Source: JAAYCU01 sp964401335
Lineage (GTDB): Bacteria; Planctomycetota; Phycisphaerae; UBA1845; PWPN01
Direction of reading: 5' to 3'
Assembly (NCBI GenBank): GCA_964401335.1
Contig: CAYNYK010000139.1
Coordinates: forward strand, 1-7,216
Length of the DNA: 7,216 nt
A program made the translations under genes and the position numbers. Every line of letters begins with the position of its first letter. Position 1 is the stretch's first letter. This document shows positions 1 through 4,013 of this stretch, in pieces. Below the pieces are notes generated by a model, which was given only the letters and a program-made list of their open reading frames with translations, was not told where the DNA came from and ran no database searches.

Positions 1-3
1 TCG

Positions 4-195
4 TCAAAATGCCCATAAAATGCCTAGGATTTTCGATTTTGCAAAAGTCCAGTTACCGGCATATTTCATGAGACGTTTACCCAACGTCTCGACACGCGGG
101 GCGACCGGCTCGACGCGTACCTCGGTTCCATCCGCCAGGGATATCCCCTGGTCAAGTACAACCACCCCATCCTTGACTTTGCCTTTATAAGTCAT
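4..195 (-). CDS. AF2212-like (DUF104) antitoxin, atypical C-terminus
   Basis: Small protein of 63 residues. I chose the ATG at 195-193 because a GAGGTG ribosome site (complement of 200-205) lies just upstream; an in-frame GTG at 228 would add 11 unconvincing residues. The N-terminus MTYKGKVKDGVVVL, followed by ADGTEVRVEP, is the beta-hairpin signature of the AF2212/DUF104 antitoxins, which neutralise PIN-domain ribonucleases. About 16 of its first 33 residues match the second antitoxin in this window (1804-2034). The family-type C-terminal tail, seen there as DLATNVDHYLYGHPKV, is absent; after KRLMKYAGNWT the protein runs into FAKSKILGILWAF and stops. The tail may have been lost by frameshift or rearrangement, or may simply be a divergent form. 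The stop is 3 bases from the window edge, so a partner toxin downstream cannot be excluded. Last gene of a three-gene minus-strand cluster, 29 bases after the preceding stop. Confidence 0.75.
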   Translation of the reverse strand: MTYKGKVKDGVVVLDQGISLADGTEVRVEPVAPRVETLGKRLMKYAGNWTFAKSKILGILWAF

Positions 196-224
196 ACCAC
201 ACCTCGCCGGCAGCCTGTCCCGAT

Positions 225-497
225 TCACTTGTCATGCTCGTCCTGTAATTGCCTTTTAATATCCTCATGATCACACGATTGCCCTTGCTCAAAGCGCTGC
301 CGGGCGGCCACCCCTCTGGCCACCTGCCGCGGATCGTGGGCCCAGATTTCGTCCTCAAGATCGATTTCGTCCGCCGGCTCGATACGGGCAATGACTCGAC
401 CCCCCTCGCATAAAATCGCCCCCTCCGCCGATTGGATGGAATCATGTACCTGTTCGGCGGTCAACCCACCCTCGGTAAGATCAATCACGCGAATCAT
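225..497 (-). CDS. Phd/YefM-like antitoxin candidate, 90 residues
   Basis: Protein of 90 residues. An N-terminal part (residues 1-40: MIRVIDLTEGG, then an amphipathic stretch, then CEGGRVIARIEP) resembles the short DNA-binding fold of prevent-host-death antitoxins, where a 'xDGxPVARL' strand is typical. A highly charged helical C-terminal part (about 45-90, with ARGVAARQRFEQG and HEDIKRQL) resembles the toxin-binding tails of small antitoxins. I assign the class by style, not by a firm family match. The ATG start overlaps the TGA of the upstream Nudix gene (ATGA at 494-497), and an AGAGG site (complement of 504-508) lies 6 bases before it, so translational coupling to the Nudix gene is likely. 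No toxin follows directly; the next gene is another antitoxin-like gene. It could instead be a small unrelated regulatory partner of the Nudix protein. Confidence 0.65.
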   Translation of the reverse strand: MIRVIDLTEGGLTAEQVHDSIQSAEGAILCEGGRVIARIEPADEIDLEDEIWAHDPRQVARGVAARQRFEQGQSCDHEDIKRQLQDEHDK

Positions 498-1144
498 GTG
501 CGGCCTCTTCGAGTGTCATTCTCGCATGCCCGTCTGGCCATCTCGGCCAGGCCGTCGAAGCACAATTGCGACCAGGTTTCCATCGAATCGCGCACGGCCT
601 GCAACTCCTCCCGATCCATGAAGGCCATCTGCGTAATCATCTGCTCGCGTCTGTTGACCGTGGGGGCGTCCAGCGTCCAGTAATGGACGACGCCGAGATG
701 CACCTGCCCGACCTCGTTGCGTTCGTCGTTGAGCAAGGCCACCACCCGATCGGTGTGCCCGGCCTCGACGGACACTTCCTCGGCCACTTCGCGGGCGACG
801 GCGGCCAGATAGGTGTCCAGAAAATTCTGAAACAGGGGCATGTCGTCGACGGGGTTGATGTGCCCGCCGATGCCGATCGAGCGATTGCCCACCAGCCGCG
901 TCTCCCCCGCTCGCTTGCCGCGCACATAGGTCAGGTAGCGCCCGCCGCAGTTCATGATGACATAGGGAATAAGCTGCTTGTAGGAGGGATCCTTTTCCGC
1001 CAGCGGCCGGGGCATGAACCGGGGTACCCCCTGCACGAAGAGTGCGTCCAGATAACGCTCCACGTCAAACATCAACCCCTGGAACATCCCCACCCGCTCC
1101 ACCACGGACCGCTCGACCACCAGTACCTGTTCTTCCTGAGCCAC
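494..1144 (-). CDS. Nudix-fold hydrolase
   Basis: Protein of 216 residues, probably cytoplasmic. I chose a GTG start at 1144-1142 because a clear AGGAG (complement of 1152-1156) sits 7 bases upstream; an in-frame GTG at 1186 would add 14 residues without such a site. The Nudix motif is in the middle: GIGGHINPVDD (91-101), an insertion of about 12 residues, then REVAEEV at 118-124, with E119, E122 and E123 as the expected metal-binding glutamates. The first Glu of the classical box is Asp110 and the usual Gly after EE is replaced, so the box is non-standard. The flanks IPYVIMNCGGRYLTYVRG and VGQVHLGVVHYWTL are the usual strands around the box. Nudix enzymes cleave nucleoside diphosphates linked to another group; the substrate here cannot be predicted. 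The gene heads the cluster and overlaps the next gene by 4 bases. Confidence 0.85.
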   Translation of the reverse strand: MAQEEQVLVVERSVVERVGMFQGLMFDVERYLDALFVQGVPRFMPRPLAEKDPSYKQLIPYVIMNCGGRYLTYVRGKRAGETRLVGNRSIGIGGHINPVDDMPLFQNFLDTYLAAVAREVAEEVSVEAGHTDRVVALLNDERNEVGQVHLGVVHYWTLDAPTVNRREQMITQMAFMDREELQAVRDSMETWSQLCFDGLAEMARRACENDTRRGRT

Positions 1145-1151
1145 GAAACCG

Positions 1152-1156
1152 CTCCT
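1152..1156 (-). promoter_or_regulatory. Ribosome binding site fixing the GTG start of the Nudix gene
   Basis: On the minus strand this reads AGGAG, 7 bases before the GTG at 1144-1142. It decides between two in-frame GTG codons (1144 and 1186) in favour of the shorter protein. Confidence 0.7.
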
Positions 1157-1212
1157 GTTCCACAAAAAATCCCGCCCGGCCTCCACGCCGGATTTTCAAG
1201 CCACGCAAAGGG

Positions 1213-1241
1213 AACATAAGGCCTGCACGCAGGGATTTCAA
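1213..1241 (-). promoter_or_regulatory. Candidate promoter of the Nudix/antitoxin cluster with a dyad in its spacer
   Basis: On the minus strand there is TTGAAA (complement of 1236-1241), a 17-base spacer and TATGTT (complement of 1213-1218). The -35 matches the sigma70 consensus at 5 of 6 positions and the -10 at 4 of 6. The spacer contains the inverted repeat CCTGC-AC-GCAGG (1222-1233), a possible operator; autoregulation by the antitoxin-like products would be typical but is inference. Nothing else in 1145-1260 competes as a promoter for the Nudix start at 1144. Confidence 0.35.
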
Positions 1242-1271
1242 GAAGCGATATCTTACATCACGGGAATAAGA

Positions 1272-1360
1272 ATGCATTCTGAATCCGATGTGGCACCGGC
1301 GTCTCGCCGGTGCTTGTCGGCTCAGCAGGCCCGACGCTATAAAGTTTCACGATGCATTCT
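1272..1360. repeat. Hairpin element bounded by 9-bp direct repeats
   Basis: ATGCATTCT occurs at 1272-1280 and again at 1352-1360. The first copy is part of a perfect 12-base palindrome, AGAATGCATTCT (1269-1280). Between the copies lies a perfect 9-bp stem GCACCGGCG / CGCCGGTGC with a three-base loop (1293-1313), then a weaker stem GTCGG / CCGAC (1316-1335). A third dyad, CACGAT / ATCGTG (1348-1370), overlaps the right copy. No T-run follows the strong stem on either strand, so it is not a standard intrinsic terminator. The layout suits a short REP-like or MITE-like insert with a target duplication, but only one copy of the hairpin is present in the window. It also lies where transcripts of the PIN gene must end, so mRNA end protection is an alternative. 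Confidence 0.45.
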
Positions 1361-1391
1361 AAAAATCGTGGGACAGGGCTTGCTTGCTGGT

Positions 1392-1814
1392 TCAAACAAC
1401 AGGTAAAAGACATTGAAATCCGGCCTGCTGAAAATGTCGGTCGTTCGTGAAAGCCGTGGTGATTCCTTCATCCCGCATAACGATGAAGCTGGCACAGTCC
1501 ACCAAGCCCCATGCCTTATCGCCACGATCGTTATACAGCGACATCGCCCGCTCGAGAAGCTCATCAGTAACGAAAAAAATCCGTGCTCGAGAGCTGTTAC
1601 GGATTGATTCGGCCGCCTGAAAAAACCGCTGGCGTACCGATCCCCGTGCCAGGCCATTGCCGGTTTCCGCAACGATCCAGTCGGTCAGTATAATAGATTT
1701 TCCCTCTCGGCCCAGAGATCGCCACGCTTCATCTGCGGTAACATGCAATGAATCCGTCGCGTTCAAAAGCGCGATCCAACCAACCGTATCTAGAAATACC
1801 GTATCAGCGGGCAT
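1392..1814 (-). CDS. PIN-domain ribonuclease toxin (VapC-like)
   Basis: Protein of 140 residues, a usual length for VapC-like toxins, which cleave RNA with metal ions held by acidic residues. All expected acidic positions are visible: Asp9 in VFLDTVGWIALLN, Glu50 in TDWIVAET, Asp106 in WGLVDCASFIVM and Asp125 in AFTNDRHFQQAGF. The last segment gives the typical closing strand and helix. Nothing suggests inactivation. The ATG at 1814-1812 lies inside the end of the upstream antitoxin gene (11-base overlap), the standard arrangement for a toxin-antitoxin operon and a sign of translational coupling. Transcription probably starts at the promoter at 2065-2094. The cellular target (tRNA, rRNA or mRNA) cannot be told from the sequence. 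Confidence 0.92.
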   Translation of the reverse strand: MPADTVFLDTVGWIALLNATDSLHVTADEAWRSLGREGKSIILTDWIVAETGNGLARGSVRQRFFQAAESIRNSSRARIFFVTDELLERAMSLYNDRGDKAWGLVDCASFIVMRDEGITTAFTNDRHFQQAGFQCLLPVV

Positions 1815-2034
1815 GGTCTACCTTGGGATGGCCGTAAAGATAATGGTCCACATTAGTTGCAAGATCCGAGATGCCGGTCTCCACCGCCAGTTTGCCCATC
1901 TCGAAAAGATCATCAACAACTTCTCCCGCTGTTACCTGAGCACAGGGCTGAACCAATACCGGGGTACCTTCGGGCAGGTGCACCCCGCCCTCAAGTACAA
2001 TGGCGCCTCCCCGAACTTCACCGCGATAGGTCAT
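1804..2034 (-). CDS. AF2212-like (DUF104) antitoxin of the PIN toxin
   Basis: Protein of 76 residues. I chose the ATG at 2034-2032 because a perfect AGGAGG (complement of 2041-2046) lies 6 bases upstream; the adjacent in-frame GTG at 2037 would be only 3 bases away. The N-terminus MTYRGEVRGGAIVLEGG followed by PEGTPVLVQP is the DUF104 antitoxin beta-hairpin. The C-terminus carries the segment DLATNVDHYLYGHPKV, typical of these antitoxins and presumably involved in binding the toxin. It precedes and overlaps the PIN gene by 11 bases, so its function as that toxin's antitoxin is a strong inference. It is a diverged paralogue of the gene at 4-195. Confidence 0.88.
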   Translation of the reverse strand: MTYRGEVRGGAIVLEGGVHLPEGTPVLVQPCAQVTAGEVVDDLFEMGKLAVETGISDLATNVDHYLYGHPKVDHAR

Positions 2035-2040
2035 CACCAG

Positions 2041-2046
2041 CCTCCT
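2041..2046 (-). promoter_or_regulatory. Ribosome binding site of the PIN-system antitoxin
   Basis: AGGAGG on the minus strand, 6 bases before the ATG at 2034-2032. It settles the start at the second of two adjacent start codons (GTG at 2037, ATG at 2034). Confidence 0.75.
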
Positions 2047-2064
2047 GCCAAAAACCCCACGTTA

Positions 2065-2094
2065 AGTATACGACAATTCTTCAATAAAGGTCAA
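2065..2094 (-). promoter_or_regulatory. Sigma70-type promoter of the antitoxin-PIN operon
   Basis: On the minus strand: TTGACC (complement of 2089-2094, 5 of 6 consensus bases), an 18-base spacer and TATACT (complement of 2065-2070, 5 of 6). Transcription would start near 2058, giving a leader of about 25 bases that contains the AGGAGG site. The spacing and both boxes make this the best promoter in the window. Bases 2095-2186 hold only a weak dyad, TCGAAG / CTTCGA (2101-2106 and 2130-2135), without a T-run. Confidence 0.6.
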
Positions 2095-2186
2095 GACGAA
2101 TCGAAGCCATATCCATCTGCACGTGGACACTTCGACTTTCCGGATCGTTCAGGCACATCCCGACGGGCAATCTTTCGTCGTTCGGC

Positions 2187-3635
2187 TCATCCACCCGGAT
2201 TCTCAGGCGTGTCCTCCTCCAGATCATACCGCTCCAGCGGAACATTCCTGATGGTGATCGGCTGCCCCCAGATCTCGTTGAAAAGGAGATACTCTTCGGC
2301 TCCTTCTACGTTGGGTTCCAGTATGACGGTTACTGCCTTGAGATCGCTGGGTAGTGAATCGATCGTACCATGGCCCCCGCTTACGCTCCAGTATGCATCC
2401 TTTCCTTGGGAACCCAGATCGTGTTTTTTTCTATCGAATTCCAGACATATTCTGAAATAGACCGGTGTCTGGCTTTGCTTAAAGTCGATTTGTGGTTTCA
2501 ATTCCAACTTCTGGTTGCGGGGAATAACCTGAATCGAGGTGACGGATATCTCCTTCGTGGGGTCGCGCTTCGGGTCGGTAATCAAGGTGACCGCCGGCAC
2601 GTCCGTCGGCACAATCTCAAGGGGCAGCTTGACCGTCAGTTCCCGCTTGACCAGCGCAGTTGGCCAACGCGAAGCCTGCCCCGGCCGTCCGTTATAACGC
2701 GGGTCGAGTTTCGCCTTCTCATCCAGCAAGCCCCAATCATACACAAAGCGGACTTCATGTTTTCCGGGAGCAAGGTTATTCTCGATCTCACCCTCTAACG
2801 AATGATGGAGGCGGCCACTGTGATAATGGATATTGCTATCCGGTGCGTATTTCAACTTGACTTTGACTGGTTGGCCATCTACCCCGATGGAACGCAAGGC
2901 CGTTACTGACATGGTCCCCGGTAGTTCCCCATGACGGCCAGGGAATTGAAACGCCAGTTTCTTGCCCTGCCGCACGCGACTTCTCATCCTCATTTCGGGG
3001 GTGGACCCATAAAAGGAGTCACATAACCTGGCTAACTGTTCCTGCGAAATGGCTTTGCGGCTCATGGCCAGTTTGAAAAAGCTGTCCAACCAAGGCAGAG
3101 GTCCATGTTGCCCGGCCGGCCGGTTCTTGAGATGGATGATAAGCTGCTCAATGGCCGCGGCGACCTCTTCCTTGGAAAGCTGATCGGCCTGGTAACGCGT
3201 TTCCAACTCCTGCCAATCCCAGGGTTGAACCGCCGTACTGGCCAGGTTGGCGATAATCGCCTGGTTGGAGCGTACACGAACACCCCCGCGACTCTGCAAA
3301 GTGCGGCCCACCACCACCACGGCGACGGGCAAAAGAAACGCCAGACAGACAGTCCCTGCGCCGACCGCCATACGCCTCGGGCTTCGTTTGTACCGGCCGA
3401 AAAGGACCGCGCCCGATTGCGTCAGATCGGAGCCGCATTCCGGACACACCCGCTTCTCACTGAGCCAGTCCAACCCACGCAGGTCGTAATCACATTTCTT
3501 GCAGTGCGGTTCCCGAAAGTCGGGTCTTCCACGCCAACCTTGCCAGATAAGGATCAGACCCGCCACCAGCAGTGGCAGCGCAACTATCAGGAAAATCAAT
3601 GAAAACCAGACACTCATGTTAGGCCCCGCGTACAT
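2187..3635 (-). CDS. Membrane protein with cytoplasmic zinc ribbon and large C-terminal domain
   Basis: Protein of 482 residues if it starts at the ATG at 3635; a second ATG at 3617 (residue 7, directly before the first hydrophobic helix) is equally possible, as both have only a weak GGGG upstream. Order: membrane helix at about 8-31; a four-cysteine zinc ribbon with Cys45-x2-Cys48 in CKKCDYDLRGL and Cys64-x2-Cys67 in VCPECG; a basic patch RYKRSPRR; a second membrane helix at about 89-110; then about 370 residues with no recognised motif. The basic patch places the ribbon in the cytoplasm and the C-terminal part outside. The C-terminal part mixes a helical stretch (about 137-210) with beta-rich segments (about 250-470), possibly Ig-like sandwiches. 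The CxYDLRGL...CPECG ribbon next to membrane helices is frequent in Planctomycetota proteins of unknown role. It is a single gene, divergent from the gene at 4014. Function unknown. Confidence 0.85.
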   Translation of the reverse strand: MYAGPNMSVWFSLIFLIVALPLLVAGLILIWQGWRGRPDFREPHCKKCDYDLRGLDWLSEKRVCPECGSDLTQSGAVLFGRYKRSPRRMAVGAGTVCLAFLLPVAVVVVGRTLQSRGGVRVRSNQAIIANLASTAVQPWDWQELETRYQADQLSKEEVAAAIEQLIIHLKNRPAGQHGPLPWLDSFFKLAMSRKAISQEQLARLCDSFYGSTPEMRMRSRVRQGKKLAFQFPGRHGELPGTMSVTALRSIGVDGQPVKVKLKYAPDSNIHYHSGRLHHSLEGEIENNLAPGKHEVRFVYDWGLLDEKAKLDPRYNGRPGQASRWPTALVKRELTVKLPLEIVPTDVPAVTLITDPKRDPTKEISVTSIQVIPRNQKLELKPQIDFKQSQTPVYFRICLEFDRKKHDLGSQGKDAYWSVSGGHGTIDSLPSDLKAVTVILEPNVEGAEEYLLFNEIWGQPITIRNVPLERYDLEEDTPENPGG

Positions 3636-3738
3636 GTCACAACCCCATTCACCGATAACATGACGATAAGCAAATTGCCTCTGAACAAAGGCAACATACC
3701 ACTTGCCGGGGACAAACTCAAGCGAAAGCAGATTCCTC

Positions 3739-3772
3739 CATTACCTGGGTCTGGCAAGAAATCCGGGTAATG
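3739..3772. promoter_or_regulatory. Strong inverted repeat in the divergent intergenic region
   Basis: CATTACCTGG (3739-3748) can pair with CCGGGTAATG (3763-3772): nine Watson-Crick pairs and one G-U over ten positions, with a 14-base loop. The outer seven pairs, CATTACC / GGTAATG, are perfect. No T-run follows on either strand, so a terminator is unlikely. An operator serving one or both divergent genes, or a structured 5' leader, would fit. The role is inference. Confidence 0.4.
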
Positions 3773-3883
3773 TCTCGGACCACGTTGCACGATCCTCGAT
3801 TTAAGCATGGAAACAGGGGGCACCGAGTATCAACAGCCAGATTGCCCGAAAATATTGCCACACCCATTAGCGGCAGGAGGATC

Positions 3884-4000
3884 ATGGGACTTGCCGAATC
3901 GCAACCACCGGATAGAATGACCGAATTAACCGCCGAATGGTCTCAGGGGGTACAGGCAAGAGCATATTCCGAAAATCGAACGATTGACCCCCTCTTGTGA
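3884..4000 (+). CDS. Possible 38-residue leader or upstream small ORF
   Basis: An ATG at 3884 is preceded by a perfect AGGAGG (3875-3880), though the gap is only 3 bases. The frame runs 38 codons (MGLAESQPPDRMTELTAEW... to DPLL) and ends in TGA at 3998-4000, 13 bases before the ATG of the fused metallohydrolase. The peptide has no recognised motif, signal or membrane segment. It could be a coupled upstream ORF, a decayed gene end, or chance. The promoter candidate at 3891-3918 lies inside it, so the two proposals exclude each other. Confidence 0.22.
   Translation: MGLAESQPPDRMTELTAEWSQGVQARAYSENRTIDPLL
3891..3918 (+). promoter_or_regulatory. Weak promoter candidate for the fused metallohydrolase gene
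   Basis: TTGCCG (3891-3896), a 16-base spacer and TAGAAT (3913-3918): four and five consensus bases respectively. Transcription would start about 90 bases before the ATG at 4014. It is only the best match in the region and could be chance. Confidence 0.25.
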
Positions 4001-4001
4001 T

Positions 4002-4006
4002 GGGAG
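4002..4006 (+). promoter_or_regulatory. Ribosome binding site fixing the start of the fused metallohydrolase
   Basis: GGGAG, 7 bases before the ATG at 4014. It rejects an in-frame TTG at 3984 and places the twin-arginine signal at the very N-terminus, as expected for Tat substrates. Confidence 0.7.
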
Positions 4007-4013
4007 AAAGACC

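Larger units (their letters stand above)
3636..4013. other. Divergent intergenic region, 378 bases
   Basis: This lies between the start of the zinc-ribbon membrane protein (minus) and the start of the fused metallohydrolase (plus), so it should hold both promoters. I see a 6-bp dyad TTGCCT / AGGCAA (3675-3694), a 10-bp dyad (3739-3772), a possible small ORF with a good ribosome site (3884-4000), a weak plus-strand promoter candidate (3891-3918) and the ribosome site for 4014. No convincing minus-strand promoter stands out. No tRNA, riboswitch or other known RNA is recognisable. Confidence 0.6.

Noticed and set aside
566..1219. Open frame of 217 codons on the plus strand
   Set aside because: It is antisense to the Nudix gene, which has a recognisable motif and a good ribosome site; the His/Pro/Gly-rich translation is typical of a shadow frame.
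1293..1313. Intrinsic terminator for the PIN gene
   Set aside because: The stem is strong, but no run of T follows it on the minus strand (or on the plus strand), so I describe it as a repeat-type hairpin instead.
1657..2460. Open frame of 267 codons on the plus strand
   Set aside because: It crosses the antitoxin/toxin pair, its promoter and the end of the membrane protein gene in antisense; the translation is Ser/Arg-rich with no motif.
3105..3602. Open frame of 165 codons on the plus strand
   Set aside because: Antisense to the zinc-ribbon and membrane-helix part of the gene at 2187-3635; no domain seen.
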